64,000 nt of DNA. Source: Agaribacillus aureus. GTDB lineage: Bacteria; Bacteroidota; Bacteroidia; Cytophagales; Cyclobacteriaceae. The position numbers and the translations under genes are program-made. Shown one piece after another: positions 55,107 to 64,000 of the stretch. The DNA is taken from the NCBI GenBank assembly GCA_030442055.1, contig JAUJEB010000005.1, positions 248,001-312,000 of the forward strand, given 5' to 3'. The notes beneath the pieces were generated by a model that searched no databases, was not told the DNA's origin, and saw only the letters and a list, made by a program, of their open reading frames with translations. Positions within the stretch are counted from its first letter, which is position 1. Each line of letters opens with the position of its first letter.

Positions 55107-55997
55107 ATGAAGATTTTAACCGCTGTAGCCATCTCATGCCTGATTTTTGCATGTTCTTCCAACGCCGGGAAACAAGAGACCGAAAAGGATCAACTGCAAG
55201 CCGAGCCACAAACAACCAAAGCACCGTCATTAAAACAGGTTTGGGCTTCCGACACAATTTTAAAAACGCCCGAATCGGTGTTATATGACCAGGAACGTAG
55301 CATGATTTACGTAGCTAATGTAAATATGAATCCCTGGGAAAAAGATGGCAATGGATTTATTTCTAAAATGGATCTACAGGGAAATATCATCGAGTTGGAA
55401 TGGCTTTCCGGTCTTAGTGGTCCCAAGGGTATGGGCATTATGGGTAATTCACTCTTTGTTGCGGATATCGATGAGGTGGTTGCGTTTGACATTGAAACAG
55501 GACAAGTAATCAATACCTACAAGGTGGAGGGAACACCCACCCTGAACGACATTACCATTGGCGATGGCGTAGTTTATATATCGGGGTCAGACAGTAACAA
55601 GGTGTTTGCATTGAAAGGCGGCCAGGTGTCAGTGTATTTAGAGGGGGATTTTGGCAGGCCAAATGGTCTTTTCGCTGAACCCGGTAGATTATTAATGCTC
55701 ACCAGTGGCAGCAGCCAGCTGAAGTCTTTTGATCTTGGCACCAAAGAAAGCGTTGACCTTGTAGATAATCTGGGACACGGCGATGGTATTGTTCCGGTTG
55801 GTAATGGAGATTACCTGGCCTCCAGCTGGCGCGGAGAGCTTTTTTACATCGATTCCAATTGGAAGCGCACCCAACTTTTAGATACGCGGAAGGATAAAAT
55901 CAATGCGGCTGATATAGATTTTATAATTGATAAAAATTTATTGTTGGTACCTACCTTTTTTGACAACAGAGTGGTTGCCTACCAGTTGCAGCAGTAA
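55107..55997 (+). CDS. Lipoprotein with six-bladed beta-propeller (SMP-30-like)
   Basis: A 296-residue protein with lipobox IFAC (Cys 16) and a linker rich in Gln/Glu. About 50-296 is a propeller of SMP-30/gluconolactonase kind (TPESVLYDQERSMIYVANV; LSGPKGMGIMGNSLFVADID; GRPNGLFAEPGRLLML). Metal-binding Glu (PESV) and Asn (RPNGL) are at the expected places. It may hydrolyse lactones or only bind. It is anchored on the outside of the cell. Confidence 0.85.
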   Translation: MKILTAVAISCLIFACSSNAGKQETEKDQLQAEPQTTKAPSLKQVWASDTILKTPESVLYDQERSMIYVANVNMNPWEKDGNGFISKMDLQGNIIELEWLSGLSGPKGMGIMGNSLFVADIDEVVAFDIETGQVINTYKVEGTPTLNDITIGDGVVYISGSDSNKVFALKGGQVSVYLEGDFGRPNGLFAEPGRLLMLTSGSSQLKSFDLGTKESVDLVDNLGHGDGIVPVGNGDYLASSWRGELFYIDSNWKRTQLLDTRKDKINAADIDFIIDKNLLLVPTFFDNRVVAYQLQQ

Positions 55998-56179
55998 GTA
56001 CCATAACGTGATCTCCATCCACAAAGTCATAGTAAACTACTAATATTACCTATAGCATTGGCTCGAATGCGCAGGATATTGTGATTCTGAGGTCAGGAAA
56101 GTTGGCTGTGAATTGATGGGAAACTCATTTCTTAATCCAGATTAAGGAATTCCATCCGAGGGCCCCCGATTTTTGCATC

Positions 56180-57385
56180 ATGAAGCATCGGGAAATGGGT
56201 TTTTTATCATTTATTGCGATTTTGGCCTTATTGATGGCACTGGTTTCAATAACCATCAATATGGTCCTGCCGGCTTTCCAAAGCATGGCCAATACGTTTC
56301 AGTTGAGGCATCAGAATCAGATTCAGTTGGTGATTTCTTTATTATACCTGGGCTTAGGTATTGGTCAGCTGTTTTACGGCCCGCTTTCAGATAGCATAGG
56401 CAGAAAGCGAACTATTTACATTGGTCTAATCTTGTTCATTACCGGGTGTCTGGTCTCATATTTATCCGGGGATTTAGTTACCCTTATTGCCGGACAAATC
56501 ATACAGGGACTAGGCCTGGGGGCTCCGAGGGTAATCAGCCTTTCAATCGTCCGCGATCGTTATGCGGGCAATAGTATGGCCAGGGCCATGTCATTTATCA
56601 TGGTTATCTACATTCTTACACCCATCTTTTCCCCAATCCTGGGGAAGATGGTGCTAATGCTGGCGGAATGGCGCACCTTATTTATCGTTTTCATTTTTCT
56701 GGGATTGGCGGTCTTATTACTATTTCGATATGTAATGCCCGAAACGCTGCCCCCGGAGCGCAGAAAAGCATTTACGGTCAGGCATTTGGTTGCGGCCACA
56801 GCCGGGATAGTAAACAATCAGATATCTTTAGGTTGTATCATTATTTTAGGCGTGTATTCCGGCGTCTTTATTACTTATCTTAATCTGTCGCAACCGATAT
56901 TTGAAATAGAATACCAACTTGGCAATCGCTATCCGTTTTATTTTGCCTCCCTTGCACTCGGCATAGGGTTGGCCTCATTCCTCAACGGAAAGCTGGTAAC
57001 GGGATTTGGCATGGAAAAACTGATACGTTATGCTATTTGGAGTGGCCTTACGGCCTCTGTGCCTTTCATTATACTTACCGGCTGGTATCAGGGACATCCG
57101 CCACTTTCGATACTTTTAATATTTCTGTTCATTCAGCTTTTTTGTTACGGAATTTTAATCGGAAATTTAAGCGCCATGGCGATGAAACCTTTTGGGAATT
57201 TTGCAGGGTTGGCAGCTGCGATTATCGGGGCACTGTCCACCTTGATATCTGTACCATTATCAATAGGGCTTGGTCGCTATTTTAATGGTTCCGTAATGCC
57301 GCTGGTTGCAGGGTTTTTGGTTGCAGGAGTTGTTTCAATAATTATATTCCATCATAATCACCAGGTAAAATTGGCACATGAATAA
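56180..57385 (+). CDS. Bcr/CflA-type multidrug efflux transporter
   Basis: A 401-residue MFS transporter with 12 helices. The loop motif PLSDSIGRKRTIYIG lies between helices 2 and 3. GQIIQGLGLGAPRVISLSIVRDRY matches the Bcr/CflA signature in helices 4-5. It exports drugs or sulfonamide/chloramphenicol-like compounds with protons; its real substrate is unknown. The next gene overlaps its last 8 bases, so the two are cotranscribed. Confidence 0.9.
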   Translation: MKHREMGFLSFIAILALLMALVSITINMVLPAFQSMANTFQLRHQNQIQLVISLLYLGLGIGQLFYGPLSDSIGRKRTIYIGLILFITGCLVSYLSGDLVTLIAGQIIQGLGLGAPRVISLSIVRDRYAGNSMARAMSFIMVIYILTPIFSPILGKMVLMLAEWRTLFIVFIFLGLAVLLLFRYVMPETLPPERRKAFTVRHLVAATAGIVNNQISLGCIIILGVYSGVFITYLNLSQPIFEIEYQLGNRYPFYFASLALGIGLASFLNGKLVTGFGMEKLIRYAIWSGLTASVPFIILTGWYQGHPPLSILLIFLFIQLFCYGILIGNLSAMAMKPFGNFAGLAAAIIGALSTLISVPLSIGLGRYFNGSVMPLVAGFLVAGVVSIIIFHHNHQVKLAHE

Positions 57386-58121
57386 TACGATCATTAATAA
57401 TTTATTTGAACTATGGAGATTCATAGGCACCGGCACGAAGTCTTTTCATCGACGAAAAGGATATGAATATGTGATGTCCCCTGAATTATCATGGCCAAAT
57501 ACCATATTTGGCATAAACGGAGAATTAGCAGATTTCCAAAGCATGTATCAAAGCATAGAAAAGGGGAAGCTACCACTGTCAATTGCCTTTTCCGGCGATG
57601 CTTTGTTGGAAAAACAACTTTCAGATCATCACTTTGTGCCGAAGTCAACCGTGAAGGGTATGTACCTCAACTTGTCTTCAATAAGTAAACCTGCCAATCA
57701 TTTTTCTGCTATTGAGAAAGTGGACTCAGAAGAAAAGGCTGTTGAATTTGCCGCAATTGCCTCCGGGTCCTTTGGCTATAAAGTGGCGCCGGCTGTTATT
57801 CTTCCACTTATTGACATGGCGCCTAAAATAAAGCTTTTTATAGCCAGCCATGAAGGTGTTTTCTCTAATTGCGGGCTATTATTTTTGGATAGTAATGGCA
57901 TTTCAGGGTTGCACATGATTGGAACATTACCGGATTGCAGAGGCTTGGGTCTTGGAAAAATTATGACACATAAACTGTTATATGAAGCCTTTGAAAATAC
58001 TAGCAGGCAGGTGGTGCTGGTGGCATCGGAGGCTGGCGAGCGGATCTATTCGAAGATGGGCTTTGAAGTATCAGGGGCACTAAATATTTATACGACAAAA
58101 ACATCTGGCAATGAAACATAA
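57378..58121 (+). CDS. GNAT-family acetyltransferase
   Basis: A 247-residue protein with a C-terminal GNAT fold (about 110-240: LHMIGTLPDCRGLGLGKIMTHKLL with the R-G-x-G-x-G/K acetyl-CoA loop; SEAGERIYSKMGFE). The N-terminal 110 residues resemble the extension in two-domain GNATs. Overlap with the efflux gene suggests a joint resistance or detoxification role, by inference only. Confidence 0.82.
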   Translation: MNNTIINNLFELWRFIGTGTKSFHRRKGYEYVMSPELSWPNTIFGINGELADFQSMYQSIEKGKLPLSIAFSGDALLEKQLSDHHFVPKSTVKGMYLNLSSISKPANHFSAIEKVDSEEKAVEFAAIASGSFGYKVAPAVILPLIDMAPKIKLFIASHEGVFSNCGLLFLDSNGISGLHMIGTLPDCRGLGLGKIMTHKLLYEAFENTSRQVVLVASEAGERIYSKMGFEVSGALNIYTTKTSGNET

Positions 58122-58170
58122 GTGATTAATTTTACAACAATATTATTATGGATCTTACGATAGCTGGTCA

Positions 58171-58749
58171 ATGCATGACTTATTACTAAGCCATTTGTCA
58201 AAACATATCTCCCTTAGCGATGAGGAGGCGGCGAAGCTTACGACCTATTTTGAACCTAAAGTCTTTAAAAAGAAGGCCTATCTTTGCCGGGTTGGCGAGA
58301 TTTTTCGGGAGGCGACTTTTGTTGATCAAGGTTGCTTTGTTACGTATTCGTTTGATAAAAATGGTAAAACACACGTCGCTCAGGTAGCCTCTGAAGGCTG
58401 GTGGGCAGGTGATATTTATAGTTTTCTCACACAGAAACCTTCCGATTATTTTGTTGAGTCATTCGAAAATAGTACGGTACTTCAAATAAGTAAGGCGGGG
58501 TTGGAAACGTTATATCTCGAAATTCCAAAAATGGAACGTTATTTCAGAATTATCATACAAAATGCCTATATCAGCATGAGAGAGAGAATGATGGCCGCGA
58601 TGAGCAAGCCGGCAATGCAGCGTTATATGGAATTTCTGGAGGCTTATCCGGGAATAGATCAGAGAGTACCACAATATGTTGTGGCCTCTTATCTTGGGAT
58701 AAGGCCCGAATTTCTAAGTAGAATACGAAAGAAGCTGGCGCGCAGGTGA
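58171..58749 (+). CDS. Crp/Fnr-family regulator
   Basis: A 192-residue cyclic-nucleotide-binding-type regulator: beta roll (about 20-110, YLCRVGEIFREATFVDQGCF; EGWWAGDIYSFL), long helix, and a C-terminal helix-turn-helix (VPQYVVASYLGIRPEFLSRIRK). There is no Fe-S Cys cluster as in true Fnr. In Bacteroidota these short Crp-like proteins often control the neighbouring gene; a DUF1330 gene follows. Confidence 0.88.
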   Translation: MHDLLLSHLSKHISLSDEEAAKLTTYFEPKVFKKKAYLCRVGEIFREATFVDQGCFVTYSFDKNGKTHVAQVASEGWWAGDIYSFLTQKPSDYFVESFENSTVLQISKAGLETLYLEIPKMERYFRIIIQNAYISMRERMMAAMSKPAMQRYMEFLEAYPGIDQRVPQYVVASYLGIRPEFLSRIRKKLARR

Positions 58750-58834
58750 ATTTATTGAACTAGATCATTTTTATAGCCCCGGCTTCCCCTGAATTTTGCT
58801 TCTGTATTTATGTTAAACTAAAAAAGGAGGTAAA

Positions 58835-59125
58835 ATGTCAGCCTATTGTTTATTTGATAATCTAACAGTCAAAGATCCGGAAAAACTGGAAATGTACAAA
58901 AGTCAGGTGTTATCGATAGTCGAAAAATACCAGGGAAAATATGTTGTTCTTGGCGGAGAAACTGAGGTAGTGGAGGGAGCTTGGAAGCCCACTTACCTGG
59001 TAATGATAGAATTTCCCAGCCTGGCGCTTGCAAAAGAGTGGTACCATTCTGAGGATTACAAGGCGCTAAAAGCGCTGCGCCTTTCTGCTACGGACTCCAG
59101 CGCAGTAATAATTCAAGGGCTTTAA
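58835..59125 (+). CDS. DUF1330-domain protein
   Basis: A 96-residue ferredoxin-like-fold protein: KDPEKLEMYKSQVLSIVEKY; GKYVVLGGETEVVEG; EFPSLALAKEWYHSEDYKAL. Such proteins bind small molecules, with no defined enzyme role. A strong Shine-Dalgarno AAAGGAGG sits right before the ATG, rare in this window. It follows the Crp-type gene by 85 bases. Confidence 0.88.
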   Translation: MSAYCLFDNLTVKDPEKLEMYKSQVLSIVEKYQGKYVVLGGETEVVEGAWKPTYLVMIEFPSLALAKEWYHSEDYKALKALRLSATDSSAVIIQGL

Positions 59126-59320
59126 AAGGTAGATAAGACTTAGACCCTGAAGGCGAAAGTCTGCATTGGATACTAAGTATCGGAATACCTGTCGTTACTA
59201 TTGGTAATTACAATTGGACCAGCGGGTAATTTAGGAGGATTTCCTAATTTACCCTTTCGGAATTACCTCTATTGAAAGCGCTGGTATTTGCTGTTAATTT
59301 TACCAAAAAATTAAAACAGC

Positions 59321-61405
59321 ATGCGCACTTTGCAATATCTTAACAATAAGAAAAGGGGGAATTATACGTGGTTTTTGGTGATTTTTTTATTGCTTTCCTG
59401 TGTGAGCGATAGGGATGTCACGCCTACCGATAAAGTCGGCGAAGGGATAGAGGGGTTGGTGATTAATGATAATTTTGAGTACGAAACGATCCAGGCAACC
59501 AATATAAGTATTGAAGTCACTTTGCAAAACGCTCCCCTTGCAAAGGTTCCCCTGGTGATTTATACCTCAGCTCCGGCCAGTTTGTATAACGAAGATCCCG
59601 ACCTGGGCGGGAATGTTCTGGTTAAGGGGATCACCAATGAAAATGGTATTTTCGAATCGGATATACAGTTACCAGCCGATCTGCAGGAAGTTTTTATACA
59701 AACCGATTACATAGGAATTCCCGATGTCATTGCAGTACCGGTGCAAAACGGACAAGTACAAATTGAGATCAACGACGAAGAAGACCTGACACAGGGACGC
59801 GTCGATTCCGATGATCCCGGCAACCATGCTACCTCGCGTATCAGTAGAACTTATACATTTTTAGGTACTTTCAACAACAAGGGCGTGCCTGACTATCTGG
59901 AGGCAGAGTCGGATAATATTGATAAGGCGTTTTTAAATGATGTCAACCAATCACTGCCTGAAAGGAATCCGGTGCCCGTTGCCCACCCGGAGTACCTGGC
60001 CAGCGGAACGGAGACGGACCTCAAATTGAATGCGGAAACCGATATTTGGGTGACTTTTGTGCACGAAGGGGCCGGATACAAAAATGTGCTTGGGTTTTAT
60101 ACTTATGATATCAACAACCCACCGGCCAGCGCTGATGACATTACGGCGCTTAATGTTATTTTTCCCAATACTTCTTATAACAAAAGCGGTGGCGGGTTGA
60201 GATCCGGTGATAAAGTAAAGATAGGCAGATTTGAAGCAGGTACCGGTATTGGCTGGTTTATTGTGGCCAACGGATTTAAAAATAAAAAAGTGGGAGACGG
60301 GAATAATATTTTCTATTCGAATCCAGATTTTAATCCGGAGACAGACCCTGCCTTACGGCAACATAATGTTTTACTGAAAGATGATGGCAGAAATCTGATC
60401 TTATTGGGTTTCGAAGACCTTAAGCGGGACGTCAATAGTGACGAAGATTTTAATGACGCCATATTTTACATTACGGCCAGTGAATATCTGGCACTTGAGA
60501 CCAATAACTTCGAAAGAGTTGCCTCCGAGGAGCAGGATAGCGATAATGACGGGATAGCGGATATCTTTGATGACTATCCACAGGATGGGAATAAGGCATT
60601 TAACAATTATTACCCAAATGAAAATACATTTGGCACCCTGGCATTTGAAGACCTATGGCCAAATAAGGGAGATTATGATTTCAATGATCTGGTGGTCGAC
60701 TATCAGTTTAATCAAATTACCAACGGCCAGAATGAAGTGGTGGAAGTGAATTCCAGGTTTATTATTAAGGCGATCGGGGCAGGCTTTGCCAACGGCTTTG
60801 GATTTGAGATGGATCTCGCGCCGGGAGACGTCGCCAATGTCACCGGGCTTTCACTGCAGGAAAATTTTATCAATTTAAATGCCAACAATACGGAGGCCGG
60901 GCAAGACAAGGCCACCATTATTGTTTTTGACAATGCCTATAATGAGCTAAGGCATCCGGGCGGCGACCAGAAATTTGTGAATACGGAACTTTCCGGGCAA
61001 TATGTCACACCCGATACGATGAATGTAAACATCAGCCTGACCACGCCCCAGCCGATTGCCAATACAGGATTGGCTCCGTATAACCCATTCCTGATTGTCA
61101 ACAGGGAGCGCGGGAAAGAGGTCCACCTACCGGGCTATCGGCCTACCAGTCTTGCCAGTAACAGATATTTTAAGACCGGCGTTGACGACACAGATCCCGC
61201 TAATGGGAATTATTATAAATCAACCGGGAATCTTCCCTGGGCAATGAATATTCCGGAAAGTTTTGATTACCCCGCTGAGCAGGTTGAAATACTTTCCGCT
61301 CATTTAAGGTTTGGAGAGTGGGTGCAGAGTGATGGGTTTAGCAGGCAGGATTGGTACCGGGATGAGTTTGGATATAGAAACAGCGGCAAGGTATTTAAGC
61401 GTTGA
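59321..61405 (+). CDS. LruC-domain lipoprotein with DUF4114
   Basis: A 694-residue surface lipoprotein: lipobox LLSC at about 24-27. A DUF4114 segment (about 240-390) ends FEDLKRDVNSDEDFNDAIFYI. A calcium-type repeat (SDNDGIADIFDDYPQD) leads into the LruC/DUF4842 domain (about 435-690), whose signature is FEDLWPNKGDYDFNDLVVDY. The acidic D-x-D-F-N-D loops probably bind calcium. Relatives are secreted adhesion or matrix proteins in Bacteroidota. A terminator follows. Confidence 0.9.
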   Translation: MRTLQYLNNKKRGNYTWFLVIFLLLSCVSDRDVTPTDKVGEGIEGLVINDNFEYETIQATNISIEVTLQNAPLAKVPLVIYTSAPASLYNEDPDLGGNVLVKGITNENGIFESDIQLPADLQEVFIQTDYIGIPDVIAVPVQNGQVQIEINDEEDLTQGRVDSDDPGNHATSRISRTYTFLGTFNNKGVPDYLEAESDNIDKAFLNDVNQSLPERNPVPVAHPEYLASGTETDLKLNAETDIWVTFVHEGAGYKNVLGFYTYDINNPPASADDITALNVIFPNTSYNKSGGGLRSGDKVKIGRFEAGTGIGWFIVANGFKNKKVGDGNNIFYSNPDFNPETDPALRQHNVLLKDDGRNLILLGFEDLKRDVNSDEDFNDAIFYITASEYLALETNNFERVASEEQDSDNDGIADIFDDYPQDGNKAFNNYYPNENTFGTLAFEDLWPNKGDYDFNDLVVDYQFNQITNGQNEVVEVNSRFIIKAIGAGFANGFGFEMDLAPGDVANVTGLSLQENFINLNANNTEAGQDKATIIVFDNAYNELRHPGGDQKFVNTELSGQYVTPDTMNVNISLTTPQPIANTGLAPYNPFLIVNRERGKEVHLPGYRPTSLASNRYFKTGVDDTDPANGNYYKSTGNLPWAMNIPESFDYPAEQVEILSAHLRFGEWVQSDGFSRQDWYRDEFGYRNSGKVFKR

Positions 61406-61435
61406 AAGCATAGCAGGAAACAATTCTTCGACAAG

Positions 61436-61471
61436 CCCGGTAAAGTGATCATTTCCTTGCCGGGTTTTTTT
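61436..61471 (+). terminator. Rho-independent terminator
   Basis: Stem CCCGGTAA / TTGCCGGG followed by seven T, about 30 bases after the LruC gene stop. Confidence 0.85.
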
Positions 61472-61688
61472 GATGTTGTTTCGACCAGAATACAATCTAT
61501 AAATCTGCATTTCCCAAAACCAGTTATCACAAATTATAAGTCATCCCAGTTTTTGAGTTCAAAGCCATAAACAGCCGGTCGGCATCCTGGCATTTTTCTA
61601 CACGTAAATTTTTTTTGGATTCTTGTTGCACAAGGCCACCGGGACAGTCTAATGATAAAATACCATTATATCATTAAACAATAAAGCC

Positions 61689-62288
61689 ATGAATATATTA
61701 ACTGCAACTGCCATCCTTACTTTTGGCATTATTGCCTTAACGGTAAAAACCGGGTTTGCCCAAGGTAGGACTAAAAAACTAAGGTCATTCGAAGTTTCCA
61801 ACATTGTAAACGCTTCTGTAGATTCTGTCTGGAAAATCATGGTAGACAATTTTGGCGATGTGGCGGCATATACCCCTAATATCCACCATTCCCACTGTAC
61901 TACGGATTCCACCATTGTAGGAGTAGGAACAGAGCGGTTATGCACTTTTAACCAAAAAGGCAATAAATACTTAAGAGAAGAAATTGAGTTTATGGATAAG
62001 GATAATTACCATTTTAGGGTTAAATTCAATACGATAACACAGCCGCTGAATACAGACTTATCAAGAGTTCACATTTACCTTTCACCCTTGTCCCCTGGAC
62101 AAACGAAGGTCAGAATTCTGATGGACTACAGGACCAAACCTGCATTTGTGGGAGGACTGGCAAAAGGTAAATTCATTAATATTTTTGAGGATGTATTACT
62201 TGGGTTAAAACACTATACAGAAACCGGGGAGCGGGTAAATGCCGGTACTGGAAATTTCGGGAAGATAAAAAGGCAATATCAAAGGTAG
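61689..62288 (+). CDS. Secreted SRPBCC-family protein
   Basis: A 199-residue protein with signal peptide (MNILTATAILTFGIIALTVKTGFAQ) and a START/Bet v1-like lipid or aromatic-ligand binding fold: FEVSNIVNASVDSVWKIMVDN at the start and a final amphipathic helix (FINIFEDVLLGLKHYTETGE). It starts 18 bases before the ECF sigma factor gene, so they are one unit. The pairing suggests that the sigma factor responds to a ligand or cell-envelope signal. Confidence 0.82.
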   Translation: MNILTATAILTFGIIALTVKTGFAQGRTKKLRSFEVSNIVNASVDSVWKIMVDNFGDVAAYTPNIHHSHCTTDSTIVGVGTERLCTFNQKGNKYLREEIEFMDKDNYHFRVKFNTITQPLNTDLSRVHIYLSPLSPGQTKVRILMDYRTKPAFVGGLAKGKFINIFEDVLLGLKHYTETGERVNAGTGNFGKIKRQYQR

Positions 62289-62305
62289 TTTAAAAGATAT
62301 TTGAA

Positions 62306-63175
62306 ATGAATTCGCCCTTTAACAAACGATATAAAGATTTTGAAGATAAGGCGCTTATTAAGCAATCATTGGCCGGGGATAAAAAAGCGCTTGAAATGCT
62401 GGTTGGCAGACACCAACCTTATATTTACAATTTTGCCTGGAAAATGTGTGGCAACCCGGATGATGCGTCAGATATCTCACAGGAAGTTTTAATAAAAGTC
62501 ATTACAAACCTCTCCAGGTTTAGGCAGAACAGCTCATTCAGGACCTGGTTATACCGTATTACCATTAATCATTTTCTCGACATGAAAAAAAGTGCCATGG
62601 AAGCGCGGGTTATGGGGTTTGAGGAATATGGCAATAACCTTGAAAATATCCCAAATGTTGAATTAACATCGCAGGAGTTGATCGAGTTGGATGATCAAAT
62701 CAAGGATGCCCAATATCGCTGTATGTCAGGTATGTTGTTGTGTCTGACCCGGGAGCAGCGGATTGCCTACGTTTTAGGAGATATCTTTGGAGCGGATCAT
62801 CATGTAGGCGCTACACTGCTGGGAATTACACCATCAAACTATAGAATGCGTCTTTCCAGAGCCAGAAAGGATTTGCATAGTTTTATGGATCATAAATGCG
62901 GACTGGTTAATAAGGCAAACCCATGCCGTTGCAGGAAGAAGGTAACCTTTGCGATAGAAAACGGATTTGTTGATCCCAATAATCTGCAGTTCAATTTAAA
63001 AAACCAGCAGCGCATTAAAACGGTCATCAATCCCAGCGTAGATTCTTTTGGTGAATATTACAATAACAAATATTCGGAACTTCAATGTGAAATGCCATTT
63101 GATAATTCCTCAAAACCTGACATTTTCAAAAAGATCCTTGGCAATAAGGAAGTACAAAAGCTTTTAAATTTGTAA
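62306..63175 (+). CDS. ECF-type sigma factor with cysteine-containing C-terminal extension
   Basis: A 289-residue sigma-70-family protein. Region 2 reads LIKQSLAGDKKALEMLVGRH, ASDISQEVLIKVITNLSRF, FRTWLYRITINHFLD. Region 4 reads LTREQRIAYVLGDIFG, HHVGATLLGITPSNYRMRLS. After it comes an extra 95 residues beginning HKCGLVNKANPCRCRKK, a Cys3 cluster able to bind zinc. Typical ECF factors end near 190 residues, so the extension may sense redox or metal and replace an anti-sigma factor. Confidence 0.9.
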   Translation: MNSPFNKRYKDFEDKALIKQSLAGDKKALEMLVGRHQPYIYNFAWKMCGNPDDASDISQEVLIKVITNLSRFRQNSSFRTWLYRITINHFLDMKKSAMEARVMGFEEYGNNLENIPNVELTSQELIELDDQIKDAQYRCMSGMLLCLTREQRIAYVLGDIFGADHHVGATLLGITPSNYRMRLSRARKDLHSFMDHKCGLVNKANPCRCRKKVTFAIENGFVDPNNLQFNLKNQQRIKTVINPSVDSFGEYYNNKYSELQCEMPFDNSSKPDIFKKILGNKEVQKLLNL

Positions 63176-63179
63176 GAAC

Positions 63180-63199
63180 CCCGCAGTGATTACCGCGGG
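63180..63199. terminator. Stem-loop between convergent genes
   Basis: CCCGC and GCGGG stem with inner pairs GT/AC, just past the sigma gene stop. No strong T run. It may serve both converging genes. Confidence 0.4.
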
Positions 63200-63250
63200 A
63201 TTCATTATTGATATCATTTGGCGGGATCTTCAACAAACATATCGCCCTGG

Positions 63251-64000
63251 CTAAAGCACACTGGCAGATCCATTAATGGCAATTTTCCCGTAATCCTCAA
63301 AATCGTAGGTGATTTCCCATCGCGCAGGCATTTCATCCAGCTCTTCCCACAGTTTTGACCATTCCGTATCGTCTTTTGTTCCCTGCCCGGGCTGGCCTTC
63401 AACCTGTAGTTGTACGGTAACTTTCTCTACAGCATTGGGTGGAATTACCTTCTCCACTTTTTCCGGACTGAAGCTGATGTGTTCACTTTTATCGAAGGAA
63501 ACAGTTACAGTCATCGGCACCTCATGGGAATTGACAAGCCGGATATCAATCGATTCATTGATGAGAGGTTTGTCATCGTCCAGGTGAGACTCAATGCGCA
63601 CGGCTTTTCGCTGCAGGTTCATCTTTAGGTATTTTTCAACATCTTCACGGCTAAAATCTTCATCCCAGATCCCCTCCAGCAATAAATTGGCCATGATAGG
63701 ACCTTCCTCCGTCATCGTTACCCACATGACATGATCAAACTGACCAAAGACGGGACCTCCCAATTTACTTCCACCGCCGGTTGTGGCCAACGTGATATAA
63801 TCACTATTACTTCGTTCCCGGTGTGTGTAGCGATGAATATGGCCGGCAAAAACGGTGTGCTTCCGTCCTTGCAGCATCGATTCAATTTCTTTCCAGCCGC
63901 TTTTTTCGACCTCTTGTTTATGGTCATCCGATCTTTCCTCGGCCAGCCAGACGGGTTTATGCAAAAAAACCATCGTCCAGCGTACCTCCGGGTTAGCGGC
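63251..64000 (-). CDS. Calcineurin-like metallophosphoesterase, C-terminal part
   Basis: A partial gene whose N-terminal metal site lies beyond the right window edge. The visible part begins NPEVRWTMVFLHKPVW and has VFAGHIHRYTH, the G-H-x-H motif binding the second metal. The last ~120 residues are a beta domain (NSHEVPMTVTVSFDKSEHIS) likely for substrate or cell-surface binding. Many Bacteroidota relatives are secreted phosphodiesterases. Start and signal peptide are outside the view. Confidence 0.85.
   Translation of the reverse strand, partial: AANPEVRWTMVFLHKPVWLAEERSDDHKQEVEKSGWKEIESMLQGRKHTVFAGHIHRYTHRERSNSDYITLATTGGGSKLGGPVFGQFDHVMWVTMTEEGPIMANLLLEGIWDEDFSREDVEKYLKMNLQRKAVRIESHLDDDKPLINESIDIRLVNSHEVPMTVTVSFDKSEHISFSPEKVEKVIPPNAVEKVTVQLQVEGQPGQGTKDDTEWSKLWEELDEMPARWEITYDFEDYGKIAINGSASVL

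Overview
The window reads as the chromosome of a Bacteroidota bacterium, most likely of the Cytophagales type. The evidence is the set of families present: LytTR response regulators, a TPR-containing histidine kinase, a LruC-domain lipoprotein, a PorT-like barrel, a GH43 enzyme beside a VPS10-like propeller protein, DUF6428 in an ars operon, and a Bacteroidota-type tyrosine recombinase. Many genes lack a clear Shine-Dalgarno sequence. I saw no complete tRNA, rRNA or CRISPR array.

Layout. (1) 1-6.1 kb, minus strand: a cut-off gene overlapping a membrane protein with a von Willebrand-A-like middle, two LytTR regulators and a TPR histidine kinase. (2) 6.4-7.0 kb: a small lipoprotein gene overlapped by a doubtful larger reading frame. 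(3) 7.5-14.9 kb, plus strand: a tight five-gene operon. Two genes share an N-terminal domain, one encodes a small possible PH-like protein, one is a broken RelA/SpoT-type nucleotide synthetase gene, and the last encodes a 1085-residue TPR-CHAT protease with its His-Cys dyad intact. This looks like a conflict (anti-phage or stress) system and is my best candidate for something undescribed. (4) 15.2-17.4 kb: a decayed integration site, with an integrase gene stopped by one in-frame TAA, two outward-facing tRNA 3' halves (Thr-like and Val-like, both starting in the anticodon loop), and the tail of an AbiEi-like antitoxin gene. (5) 17.5-25.0 kb: an XRE regulator followed by three different DNA methyltransferases, the last with a possible nuclease-like N-terminus. 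This is a second defence-type island, with no helicase or recognisable separate restriction enzyme.

(6) 25.5-40.8 kb: mixed genes, including an FkbM methyltransferase, a thioredoxin-fold protein without its cysteines, GreB, an ankyrin protein, the GH43/VPS10-like pair, an M15-like protein, two acetyltransferases, an AraC regulator and a VOC lipoprotein. (7) 41-48 kb: an XRE regulator, a thioredoxin-reductase-like flavoprotein, a LysR/SbtA bicarbonate-transport locus with two very small membrane-protein genes, then an arsenic operon (ACR3, arsenate reductase, DUF6428, ArsR) with two identical 16-bp putative operators. (8) 48-64 kb: metabolic and stress genes, including glutathione-independent formaldehyde dehydrogenase, an esterase, regulators, methyltransferases, a Bcr/CflA exporter, a LruC lipoprotein, an SRPBCC/ECF-sigma pair, and a metallophosphoesterase cut by the window edge.

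Several genes are broken by single in-frame stops (integrase, the RelA/SpoT-type gene, a 76-codon gene at 37.1 kb). The 7-17 kb region therefore looks like an accessory hot spot in decay, with the CHAT gene and the methyltransferase genes still open. All functions are inferred by reading the sequence; no database search was run.
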